DNA of 64,000 nucleotides, from the NCBI GenBank assembly GCA_963719805.1, contig CAVRDF010000003.1, forward strand, positions 186,001 through 250,000, read 5' to 3'. The notes under the pieces were generated by a model. It was given only the letters and a program-made list of their open reading frames with translations, was not told the origin of the DNA and did not search any database. Every line of letters starts with the position of its first letter. Position 1 is the stretch's first letter. Of the stretch, positions 53,424 through 61,871 are shown piece after piece. A program made the position numbers and the translations under genes. Source of the DNA: JAMXLO01 sp963719805 (GTDB lineage Bacteria > Pseudomonadota > Alphaproteobacteria > Acetobacterales > Acetobacteraceae).

Positions 53424-54074
53424 ATGTCGGGTATGTCAAGCACCACTGATCACACCACGCCGGGAGAAACGCGGCGCGATTTCCTCAAGCTGGTGACCGG
53501 CGCCACAGCCGGTATCGGTGTCGTCGCCGTGGGCTGGGCGTTGGTCGATTCAATGAATCCCTCGGCGGACGTCATTGCTGCCGGCGCACCGATGGATATC
53601 GATCTCAGCAAGCTCGCGCCCGGGCAGCAGATCGTTGTGCTTTGGCGTGGCAGTCCGATGCTGGTTGTGAACCGGCCAGCCGAAGCCCTGAAGACATTGC
53701 AGAGCAAGGCATTGGTGTCGCAGCTGAGCGATCCGGACTCGGCGGTGCATCAGCAGCCGCAGTACGCGCAGAACTGGCATCGATCAGTGAAGCCGGAGAT
53801 CGCGGTTCTGGTCGGCATCTGCACGCACCTCGGCTGTCTGCCGAACTACATGCCGAACCCGGACGCCTCCAATCCGGTGCCGAACTGGCCGGGCGGCTAT
53901 TTCTGCCCGTGCCACGGGTCGAAATACGATCTGGCCGGCCGCGTCTATAGCGGGGTGCCGGCGCCGTACAACCTGCCGGTACCACCGTACAGCTTTCCCA
54001 ACGAGAAGACGCTGCGTATCGGCGAAAACCCGCAGGGCGAGACCTTCGAGCTTACTTCGATTGTGCAGATGTAG
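53424..54074 (+). CDS. petA: Ubiquinol-cytochrome c reductase Rieske iron-sulfur subunit
   Basis: 216 aa from the ATG at 53424; the ATG at 53433 is equally possible. TAT-type N-terminus with TRRDFLK and the single membrane helix (GATAGIGVVAVGWALVDSM). The [2Fe-2S] ligand boxes CTHLGC and CPCHGSKYD are intact. It moves electrons from ubiquinol to cytochrome c1 in complex III at the periplasmic face. Normally petB and petC follow directly. Here the next gene is an acetyltransferase on the opposite strand, so petA is isolated in this window. The long in-frame extension to 53289 is not supported. Confidence 0.92.
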   Translation: MSGMSSTTDHTTPGETRRDFLKLVTGATAGIGVVAVGWALVDSMNPSADVIAAGAPMDIDLSKLAPGQQIVVLWRGSPMLVVNRPAEALKTLQSKALVSQLSDPDSAVHQQPQYAQNWHRSVKPEIAVLVGICTHLGCLPNYMPNPDASNPVPNWPGGYFCPCHGSKYDLAGRVYSGVPAPYNLPVPPYSFPNEKTLRIGENPQGETFELTSIVQM

Positions 54075-55067
54075 GCTGGCTGGGCGTTTTCCAGAAGAAC
54101 ACGGTGGCGCTGAACGAGCCGTCGGCATTCATCGCAAAGCGGGGAATGCGGCCGGCTTCCTGCCAGCCCGTGGCGTGATACAGACGTTCGGCGTGATCGC
54201 CTTCGCGGGTATCGAGCACCATCAGCGTGCGTCCCGCGCGAAACGCTTCCTGTTCCAGACGCTGCATCAAGCGCCGGGCGATGCCGCGGCGCCGGGCGGC
54301 GGGGTGCACCAGCAGTTTGTGCACCTCGGCGCGGTGCGGCTGGTTCGGCGCGCCGCAGAGTTCCAGCGTCGCAGTGCCTGCGAGGGCGCCGCTCGACCAG
54401 GCCGCCAGCAGGATGTGTGTGCCGGCGGCCACGTCGGCGATGACCCGGCGCCAGTAGCCGCGCGCGGTAGCCAGCGAGAGCGGCGGCAGATAGGACACCG
54501 AGGCGCCGGCTTCGACGCAGGCGCGCAGGATTTCGCCGAGGCCGATGCGGCGGCTGCGGCATCCAGAACCTCGATGCCGTCGATCGGCTTGGCGTAGCCG
54601 AATTCCAGCGAGTTGGACATGTCCTGCAGGACGCGGATGGGACCGGAGCGCACATAGCCCCGCTTCTCGTAAAAGCGGTGTGCGCGGTCGAAGCGGGTGT
54701 CGCTCCACAACGCGAGGCGGGTGGCGCCGGCAGAGCGTGCATGCTGTTCGGCACGATCGAGCAAGCTGGCGCCGAGACCGGCGCCGTGTGCGGATGGCGA
54801 TGCATAGACACGGCAGATTTCCCACGCGCCGGCGTCAAGCGGCGTGGTGGCGATCATGCCGGCGACCTGGCCGTTGGCTTCGGCCACCCAAAGGGCGCCA
54901 CTCTTCCCGGCATAGTAAGAGGCGAGGGCGCGAAGCTCCGGCATCTCGCCGTCCACGTCCATGTGAACGCCGGGGTATTGCGACCAGCAGGCACCGATCA
55001 GCGCGATCATTCCGGCTGCGTCGGCGTCACGGCCGGGCCGGATCGTAGGAATGGAAGAAGCTTGCAT
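54052..55067 (-). pseudogene. Tandem double GNAT acetyltransferase with one frameshift
   Basis: Reconstructed ~338-aa protein with two GNAT domains. The first, from 55067, has TIRPGRDADAAGMIALIGACW and the acetyl-CoA region VYASPSAHGAGLGASLLDRA plus a C-terminal FYEKRGY. After IDGIEVLDAAAA a shift near 54550 in a GCC/GCA-rich run leads into the second: LGEILRACVEAGASVSYLPPL, VHKLLVHPAARRRGIARRLM and LYHATGWQEAGRIP. It overlaps the 3' end of petA by 23 bases in convergent orientation. The two domains may also be separate genes, but the linker runs smoothly once corrected. Confidence 0.75.
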
Positions 55068-55098
55068 CAGGACGCTCTCTCAGGGATTAAGCTTTGGC

Positions 55099-56058
55099 AT
55101 GGCCGACAACACGCCGTTCTTCATTATCGGTGCCGGGCGCTCCGGCACAACGCTGTTGCGGCTGATTCTTGCCGGTCATTCGCGGCTGCATATCCCGCCG
55201 GAAACCTGGTTCATCGTTCAACTGGTTGAGGCGCTGCCCTTGAGCGGGCCGCTCGACGCCGCGCAGGTCGATCGCGCGGTGACGCTGATGACGGGAGACT
55301 ACCGCTGGCCGGACATGGAAATCCCGGCGGAGGAACTGCGACGGCAGGCGGAAGCGCTGGACGCGCCGCGGCTGGTCGATGTGATCAACCTGGTCTATCG
55401 GCATCATCTCGCAGCCTCCGGCAAGCCGCGGTTCGGCGACAAGACGCCGCGGTATATCAACATTGTCCCGCAACTGTTGACGCTGTATCCGGGCGCCAAG
55501 TTCATTCACCTGATCCGCGACGGCCGCGATGTCGCGGCTTCCAACATCGAGCTGAACTGGAACAGCTACTACGAGCGGCAGCGGTTTTCCTGGACGCTGG
55601 CGATGCAGCTCCGCCGTGAATACCAGCGGGCACCGTTCGCCGATCGGATACTCGATGTGCGGTACGAGGATCTGGTGAGCGATCTGGAGTTCACGGTGAG
55701 GACGATTTGCGATTTCCTCGGCGAGCAGTTCGAGCCCGGCATGCTCGACTGGCAGCGGCTGGGCAATCTGGTGCCGGAGCGCGAACGGCATATTCACGGG
55801 AAGCTTGCCCAACCGGTCAGCGGCGATGCCGTGGCGGCATGGCGGCGCAAGCTCAACGCGGCTGAATGCTTCGCGATGGAGGCCTGCCTGCAGAAGGACC
55901 TGCGCGAACTGGGCTATCCGCTGCGCTATTCCGGCGCACTGTGGCGGCCGGCCCTGACGGTTGCCGGCGGAGCCTTGTATGGTGCGGCGCCACTGCTGCG
56001 CAGCGGCACGCGCTACCTGAAGCGGCACAATCTGCTGGCGAAGACCGCGTATATCTGA
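55099..56058 (+). CDS. Sulfotransferase family protein
   Basis: 319 aa from the ATG at 55099. PAPS-dependent sulfotransferase fold. The 5'-phosphosulfate loop FFIIGAGRSGTTLLRLIL is at the N-terminus, and the 3'-phosphate-binding stretch LIRDGRDVAASNIE lies near the middle. A C-terminal helix rich in hydrophobics (LTVAGGALYGAAPLL) follows. No signal peptide. Bacterial members sulfate glycolipids, Nod-factor-like molecules or polysaccharides. Acceptor unknown. Divergent from the double acetyltransferase gene. Confidence 0.88.
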   Translation: MADNTPFFIIGAGRSGTTLLRLILAGHSRLHIPPETWFIVQLVEALPLSGPLDAAQVDRAVTLMTGDYRWPDMEIPAEELRRQAEALDAPRLVDVINLVYRHHLAASGKPRFGDKTPRYINIVPQLLTLYPGAKFIHLIRDGRDVAASNIELNWNSYYERQRFSWTLAMQLRREYQRAPFADRILDVRYEDLVSDLEFTVRTICDFLGEQFEPGMLDWQRLGNLVPERERHIHGKLAQPVSGDAVAAWRRKLNAAECFAMEACLQKDLRELGYPLRYSGALWRPALTVAGGALYGAAPLLRSGTRYLKRHNLLAKTAYI

Positions 56059-56062
56059 AGGC

Positions 56063-57265
56063 TCAGTGCAGCCCTTCGCAGAACTTGGCGATGCGGCGGC
56101 AGCCCTCGGCCAGTGACGTCTCGTCTGTGGCTGTGCTGACGCGGAGATAGGGGCTCATGCCATAGGCGGCGCCATGCACGGTAGCGACATGCGCCTCTTC
56201 CAGCAAAGCCATGCACAGGTCCTGATCGGTTTCCAGCTTGCGACCGCCGGCGGTGGTCTTGCCGATGCAGCCGGCGACGTTGGGATAGACGTAGAATGCG
56301 CCCTCGGGCTTGTGGCAGTTTATGCCCTTGCAGGCGTTCAGCATCTCCACCGCCATGTCACGCCGCCGCGCATAGGCCGTGACCTGTTCGCGCACACCGT
56401 CCTGCGGACCATCGAGCGCTGCCACGGCGGCGGCCTGGCCGACGGATGAGACCCCCGCGGTGGCCTGACCCTGCATGTTGACCATCGCCCGGATCAGGTT
56501 CTTCGGGCCGCCGGCATAGCCGATACGCCAGCCGGTCATCGCATACGCCTTGGAAGCACCGCTGACGGTCAGCGTACGGTCGCGCAGTTCCGGCGCGACC
56601 TGCGCGAGCGTCGCATGCTTGAAGCCATCGAACACCAGATGCTCATACATGTCGTCCGACAGGATCCAGACATGCGGATGCTTCAGCAGGACATCGGCGA
56701 TCGCGCGCAGTTCCTGCGCGGAACAGCAGGCGCCGGTGGGATTGTTCGGATTGTTCAATACCAGCCACTTGGTCTTTGGCGTGATCGCCGCGTCGATGTC
56801 CTCGGCGCGCGGCTTGAAGCCGTTGTTCTGCGGGCAATTGACGAAGACCGGTTCGCCACCCATCAGCTTCGTCATCAACGCATAGGCACTCCAGGACGGC
56901 ACCGGGATCACAGCTTCATCACCCGGATCGACTGTTGCCATCAGCGCGTTGAAAATCGCCTGCTTGCCGCCGTTGGTGACGCAGATTTCGTCGAGCGCGA
57001 AGTCTAGGCCGTTGTCTCGCTTGAACTTGCGCTGGATCGCCTGCTTCAACGCCGGCGTGCCGTCCTGCGGCGGATATTTTGTCTCGCCGCGCAATGCTGC
57101 CTGATGCGCTGCCTCGATCGCATGCGGCGGGCTGTCGAAGTCAGGCTGACCAATGGTGAGCTGGATGACATCGACGCCCTGGGCGCGCAGTTCGCGCGCG
57201 CGCATCGTCATCTGTACCGAGGCGGCAACCTGTACGCGGTTCAGCCGCTCGGCGAATGCCGGCAT
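56063..57265 (-). CDS. Class I/II PLP aminotransferase (aspartate aminotransferase type), copy 2
   Basis: 400-aa PLP enzyme of the AspC/AspB (type Ib) group. The PLP Lys is K239 in SGASKAYAMTGWR. The NNPNNPTG motif at ~171-178 and the C-terminal LRVS strand with the substrate Arg are present. The upstream paralogue aligns with it without gaps over at least the first 240 residues and has its PLP Lys at the same position. The start codon shares a base with the upstream stop (TGATG), so translation is coupled. It transfers amino groups between amino acids and 2-oxoacids, with exact substrates unknown. Confidence 0.92.
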   Translation of the reverse strand: MPAFAERLNRVQVAASVQMTMRARELRAQGVDVIQLTIGQPDFDSPPHAIEAAHQAALRGETKYPPQDGTPALKQAIQRKFKRDNGLDFALDEICVTNGGKQAIFNALMATVDPGDEAVIPVPSWSAYALMTKLMGGEPVFVNCPQNNGFKPRAEDIDAAITPKTKWLVLNNPNNPTGACCSAQELRAIADVLLKHPHVWILSDDMYEHLVFDGFKHATLAQVAPELRDRTLTVSGASKAYAMTGWRIGYAGGPKNLIRAMVNMQGQATAGVSSVGQAAAVAALDGPQDGVREQVTAYARRRDMAVEMLNACKGINCHKPEGAFYVYPNVAGCIGKTTAGGRKLETDQDLCMALLEEAHVATVHGAAYGMSPYLRVSTATDETSLAEGCRRIAKFCEGLH

Positions 57266-58467
57266 CAGTGCAGTCCTTGGCAGAATTGCTGGATACGGGT
57301 GCAGGCATCGCGCAGTTCTTCCGTGGCATTCGCGTAGGCAATGCGGAAATGCCCCGGATAGCAGAACGCTGTGCCATGTACAGCGGCGACCCCGGCCTCC
57401 TCGAGCAACGCCAACACGAAGCTCTCATCGTCGGTGATGTGCTTGCCGCCGCGCGAGGTCTTGCCGATGCAGCCGTGGATCGAGGGATACACGTAAAATG
57501 CGCCTTCCGGCTTGTGGCAATGAATGCCTGGCGCCTTGTTCAACATATCCACCACGAGGTTGCGTCGCTCCTCGAACACCTTGCGCATTGCCTCGATCGA
57601 TTCCTGCGGTCCGGTGAGCGCCTCGACCGCGGCGGCCTGGGCAATCGAATTGGTATTGGAGGTGGACTGACTCTGCAGCTTGTCCATCGCCTTGATCAGT
57701 TGCAGCGGCGCGCCGGCGAAGCCGATACGCCAACCGGTCATCGCATAGGCCTTGGAGCAGCCGTTCATCGTGATGGTACGGTCCTTCAGGCGCGGTTCCA
57801 CCTGCACGATGGTCGCCGGCTTGAAGCTGTCGTAGGCAAGCTTCTCGTAGATGTCGTCGGTGAAGATCCACACATCGGGGTGGCGCAGCAGCACATCGCA
57901 GATCGGCCGCAGTTCCTCCGCCGAATAGGCGGCGCCGGTCGGATTGCAGGGATTGTTCAGCATGAACCATTTGGTGCGCGGCGTGATCGCCTGCTCGAGT
58001 GCCTCGGCCCGCAGCTTGAAGCCGTGATTCTGCTCGCAGGGAACCAGTACGGGCTTGCCGTCGGCGAGCGCCACGATGTCCGGATAGCTCACCCAGCAGG
58101 GCGTGGGGATGATCGCTTCATCGTCCTTGTTGATGGTGGCGAGCATGGCATTGAAGATCACCTGCTTGCCACCGGTGGAGACGATGATCTCTTCCGGCTT
58201 GTAGTCGATGCCGCTGTCGCGCTTGAATTTCTGCGACACCGCGCGGCGCAGCTCCGGTGTGCCGGCGACGTCCGTGTACCGTGTCTCACCGCTTTCGATG
58301 GCGCGGATTGCCGCGTCCTTAACGTTGCGCGGCGTATCGAAGTCGGGCTCGCCCTGGGAGAGCGAGATGATGTTCTTGCCCTCGGAGATCAGATGCCGCG
58401 CCTTGGTCGATATGGCGATGGTCAGGCTGGGCTGGATGCGGTCGAGGCGTTCGGCGGTGAGGTGCAT
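57265..58467 (-). CDS. Class I/II PLP aminotransferase (aspartate aminotransferase type), copy 1
   Basis: 400-aa paralogue of the following gene and of identical length. The PLP Lys is K239 in NGCSKAYAMTGWR. NNPCNPTG replaces NNPNNPTG, and GEPDFDTP and YTDVAGTPELR are family hallmarks. Both copies end in FCxGLH. The sequence has diverged in the substrate region (TPCWVSYPDIVAL against VPSWSAYALMTKL), which suggests different substrates. It is first in the coupled pair. Possible partners for indolepyruvate production are noted in the findings. Confidence 0.92.
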   Translation of the reverse strand: MHLTAERLDRIQPSLTIAISTKARHLISEGKNIISLSQGEPDFDTPRNVKDAAIRAIESGETRYTDVAGTPELRRAVSQKFKRDSGIDYKPEEIIVSTGGKQVIFNAMLATINKDDEAIIPTPCWVSYPDIVALADGKPVLVPCEQNHGFKLRAEALEQAITPRTKWFMLNNPCNPTGAAYSAEELRPICDVLLRHPDVWIFTDDIYEKLAYDSFKPATIVQVEPRLKDRTITMNGCSKAYAMTGWRIGFAGAPLQLIKAMDKLQSQSTSNTNSIAQAAAVEALTGPQESIEAMRKVFEERRNLVVDMLNKAPGIHCHKPEGAFYVYPSIHGCIGKTSRGGKHITDDESFVLALLEEAGVAAVHGTAFCYPGHFRIAYANATEELRDACTRIQQFCQGLH

Positions 58468-58603
58468 TGCGGAGTCCCGGCAGGAAGCAGGGCGCGCAAC
58501 CTATCGGAGGTAGGGCGGGCGGGCAACGTTCGCCCCACTTCCAGGAAGCTTGTACCCACCGCCCCCAGCGAACTTGCAGCGCGTGCGGGAGATGTGCGGC
58601 CGA

Positions 58604-58819
58604 CTAACTGCCGGGCTTTTTCTCGTTCTCCCTCTGGTAAGCCGTTTCGGCGGCGTGGCGGTCATGGTTCGGCGTACCTTTTGGACGGCTGTGATCGTCA
58701 CGCCGATGCGGCGCCGGCCGCGGCTTGGCTGCCCGCGGACCGGTGATGCCGCTGGACGCAGGCGGATCACTGGCGGGGAAACTGTCCTCGACCACCTTGT
58801 CTTGCTTGTCCTCGATCAT
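58604..58819 (-). CDS. Small hydrophilic hypothetical protein
   Basis: 71 aa, highly charged and probably disordered. The N-terminal segment EDSFPASDPPASSG resembles the D-S-F-P-A-S-D-P-P motif found in short uncharacterised proteins of many alphaproteobacteria. Its start overlaps the preceding gene's stop by 4 bases, so it is translationally coupled to that gene. Function unknown; the neighbours suggest a stress context. Confidence 0.7.
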   Translation of the reverse strand: MIEDKQDKVVEDSFPASDPPASSGITGPRAAKPRPAPHRRDDHSRPKGTPNHDRHAAETAYQRENEKKPGS

Positions 58820-59337
58820 TGCGCGTTTACCTCCGATGCACCGGCGGCACGCAGGATGGCCTCGGCCGTATTGCGCTTTTGCAGGTCGGGCGTGCGGACC
58901 GACAAAATCAACCTGCCGGTGGCCGCCTTGAGATCGCGGTCCTGCTGCTCCCTGCTGTTGGCAGCGCTGCTCAGCGCAAAAGCCACGCCGCCGGCGAGAC
59001 CGCCGCCGACCACGGCGGCTGCAACTGCCGGTGCGGCGGCACCGCCGGTCGCGATGACCACCCCGGCTGCGGCCATGCCTGCCGCGGCTGCGGCGCCGCT
59101 GGTGTGCAATGTGCGCGCCTGGCGCGCGTCTTCCTCTGTATCGACCGGCTTGGCGCCGGCTTCGGGGGTCGGGTGCGCCGGCAACACCTCCGGCAGGCTC
59201 AGATCCGCCCGGTCGAAGCCAGACAGCTCCAATTTCGAAACGGCGTTCTGCATCGCTTGAGGATCGCCAAAGATCGCCCGCACTTCATGCAGGGTGCCGA
59301 TCGGCGGCCCTTCTTTTGGGTAGGAAACTTCCGACAT
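58816..59337 (-). CDS. Glycine-zipper-type stress-like hypothetical protein
   Basis: 173 aa from the ATG at 59337, preceded by AAGGAG at 7 bases. The N-terminal ~60 residues resemble the domain of heat-induced YflT-like proteins (EVRAIFGDPQAMQNAVSKLELSGFDRADLSLPE). The middle is a long Ala/Gly-rich hydrophobic stretch of glycine-zipper type that may insert in or associate with membrane. A short C-terminal domain (GRLILSVRTPDLQKRNTAEAILRAAGA) follows. Coupled to the downstream small gene. Function inferred only loosely as stress-related. Confidence 0.72.
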   Translation of the reverse strand: MSEVSYPKEGPPIGTLHEVRAIFGDPQAMQNAVSKLELSGFDRADLSLPEVLPAHPTPEAGAKPVDTEEDARQARTLHTSGAAAAAGMAAAGVVIATGGAAAPAVAAAVVGGGLAGGVAFALSSAANSREQQDRDLKAATGRLILSVRTPDLQKRNTAEAILRAAGASEVNAQ

Positions 59338-59451
59338 TGCCAAGCTCCTTCGCTCGCAATACCGGAACGGCCGGACAGGTCAGCGGTTCCCGATGCGCGA
59401 ACGGGCCGCCCAGGCAGGTGCCCGGACGGCCCGCTGCATATCGCTCAGCGA

Positions 59452-59703
59452 TCAGTGCTGGCCGCCCTTGCGGCCGGCCTCGGCGGCACGTTCGCGATCA
59501 TGCGCGAAATTGCCGGGGTTGTTCTGGGCACCGCCGCCGCCATGGCTGTTCTCGCCACCCTTCCGGCCTGCCTGCGCCGCACGCTCGCGATCGTTCGCAA
59601 AGTTGCCGGGGCTGTGTTGCCCGCCAAGCTGTCCGGCGCGCGCCGCGCGCTCGCGATCCTCGGCAAAATTGCCCGGATTCCCGGTATGTCGCTGGTCGGC
59701 CAT
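59452..59703 (-). CDS. KGG-repeat stress-induced protein
   Basis: 83 aa from the ATG at 59703. Three repeats of about 24-28 residues, each GNFAxDRERAAxAGxxGG, with the last two ending in RKGG. These are KGG (stress-induced, GsiB/YciG-like) motifs, found in hydrophilic proteins induced by starvation or desiccation. The protein is highly hydrophilic and likely disordered. It is upstream of, and parallel to, the glycine-zipper gene. Confidence 0.9.
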   Translation of the reverse strand: MADQRHTGNPGNFAEDRERAARAGQLGGQHSPGNFANDRERAAQAGRKGGENSHGGGGAQNNPGNFAHDRERAAEAGRKGGQH

Positions 59704-59778
59704 CGCACGTCTCCTTGTTCTGCGAGGACGGGCATTGCCCGTCACCGACTCAACGGAGTGCGTTGGCGCGGGTTGAGT

Positions 59779-61642
59779 TCACGATTGCTGTGAGGTGTGA
59801 GCGTCGGCGAGAGTTCGCAGGAACATGCCAAGTGCGCGAAATATCCGCTCCGCTTCTGCCTCGGTATACTTGTCGATCAACTGCAATGTTGCGCCACGCC
59901 AACGGCGGCGTATCCCATCGAGCGCATTCAGCGATGGTTCGAGCCGAGTATCGGCAGCGAGATGCAGCGCGCGGATAATCGCCTGCCAATCGCTTCCGCC
60001 GCTTGCGATCGGGTCTGCCACGCCGGCGATGCGTGCCAATCCGGCGATACCGGCGCGCAACGCCTTCGTGCAGTGGAACACCGAAGCGGTCGGACGGCTG
60101 AGAGCGAGACAGAGTGCCGCTTCCTCGATATCGTACGTCGCGTCGGGGAGTGCCGCTGCGACATCGTCGCCGAATGGCGCGCCCGCACGTGTCAGCCACA
60201 GCGAGTGGCGCGGCGGCACGAGGTGACATTGTGTGAGCGCCAATTCCGCTTGCAGTGCCTGCTGCAGGCCGGCGACCGCGGCGGCGTCCGGTCGCCGCTG
60301 CACGCTTTGCAGCATTGCTGCCGTCGAATTCGCATCCAGTATGTGCAGTGCGGCGGCAAATTCGCGCAGAGGTGCCGCTGCGTCTGCTCCATCGCGCACG
60401 GCTGCGAGTGCATTGTTGGCGCGCACGTAGGCCTCGGCACGGGCGAGCAGAGACTGTTCGGCGCGGAGCGGATCAGCGAGCGTCGGCATGGCCTCGCTGC
60501 GGACGGCGGTATCATCGGCGGCCGTGAGCGTGCCGGGGAACAGGTGCTCGCGATGCAGCGCTCCGGCCGCCGCCTCGTCGTCGGTCTTGCTCCAGGTCTC
60601 AACACCATCGATGTCGATGTGATGACGACAGACCTGGCCACTTAGATCGCCGGTCAGCACGATGACGTCCTCGCCAGCGCCGTCGTGCCAGGCGTCGAGT
60701 ATCGTCAGAGCTTCGTAGGTTTCGGTGTAGCGCATCCAGCGCTGTTGGTCGGTGCTGCCGATATCGCGGGCCGGCACGTGGGGCCGAATGTGCACCGATC
60801 CACCCGAGACGCGCAAAAGGAACAGAGTTTCCTCGCCACGGCGGCGCGCGACCGACCACGGCGATGCCGTGCTGATCGAGCCGGGTTTCGCCGCGCACCA
60901 GATTGTTCTCGCGCAGTGCGATGTCGAGCGCCGCGGCATCTTCCGAAGGCAGCCTGAACGGTGCCGCGAAGCGGGGGAAGTCCGCCTCGAGCACAAATGG
61001 TACGTTGCCGTGCCAGCCGATACCGCAAGCGATGTCGCGTGAATTGGCGACGCGTGCATGCACGATACTGGACAGTCCGACCATGTCCTCGAACAGCGTG
61101 GGCTCGCGCGTGTCGAGGATCCGTAAGCTCAGGCCGAAGCGTGCCTGAAGCGCCCTGAGTTCGCCGGCGAACTGCTCGCGCGATTGCACGCGCGGCGGTG
61201 CGGTGTTGGCAGCGGGCGCGATCTCGGTGAGGCGGCCATCGATATCGCTGCGGTATAGGCGGACAGCATTGGCCGGCCCGGCGAAATCAACCCGCACGGG
61301 ATCGCCGCTGAACGGCCCGTCGACGGTGCCTCGCCGGCGCTCGAGCGTGCCCTGCAGGATCACGCCGCGCGCATCGAGTGTTTCGCGGATGACGAGGACG
61401 GCAACCGCCAGTCTGTCGGTGCGCCCCAAACGGGCGACGAGCCAGGTATCCGCGGCCTGCGGATCGAGCGGTTGCAAGTCGTCCGCTACGGTAACGGTCT
61501 CCAGCGTGGATCCATCGATCCGCCGGGTGATACGGGCGACAATATGCGCGACGGGCTCGGGCGCGATGCCCTTCATGGCAATGAAGCGCGCGGTGAGCCG
61601 CGGCCCCGTCCAGTGCTCGCTGTCCTCGGCTGTGGTCATCAA
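59779..61642 (-). pseudogene. Large uncharacterised protein with one frameshift, HEPN-like C-terminus
   Basis: Reconstructed ~620-aa cytosolic protein of unrecognised family. The N-terminal ~250 residues (from 61642) are alpha/beta with WTGPRLTARFIAMKGIAPEPVAHIVARI and FVLEADFPRFAAPF. Near 60862 one extra C breaks the frame after HGIAVVGRA. It resumes as RRRGEETLFLLRVSGGSVHIRPHV. The C-terminal ~170 residues are helical with ALCLALSRPTASVFHCTKALRAGIAGLARIAG, which resembles HEPN-like helical bundles in uncharacterised bacterial proteins. Without a search the HEPN link is only a suggestion; the canonical R-x4-6-H motif is not obvious. The gene stands alone, with AT-rich sequence upstream (61700-61850). 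Confidence 0.6.
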
Positions 61643-61871
61643 CCCATTCCCGTTATCGCGACGGTTGCGCCAGCAGGCGGCGGTAGGTCTTTGACGAACG
61701 ATTAGCAGCGTTTGGTTTCCGCATTCTTTTAACCGACGTTCAGCTTGTAAAAAGAGACGTTGTCAAAAGTTGCTCCAAGGCAGTCCTTTGGCAGGATTTG
61801 CAGATTTACCACGCGGTTTTAACGGTTAGTAAACGTTATGCTATCGCAATTCAATGCCGATCGGCGCGGAA

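Noticed and set aside
57256..58746. Plus-strand open frame (496 codons) opposite the aminotransferase
   Set aside because: Antisense shadow. The minus strand encodes a complete, motif-intact enzyme.
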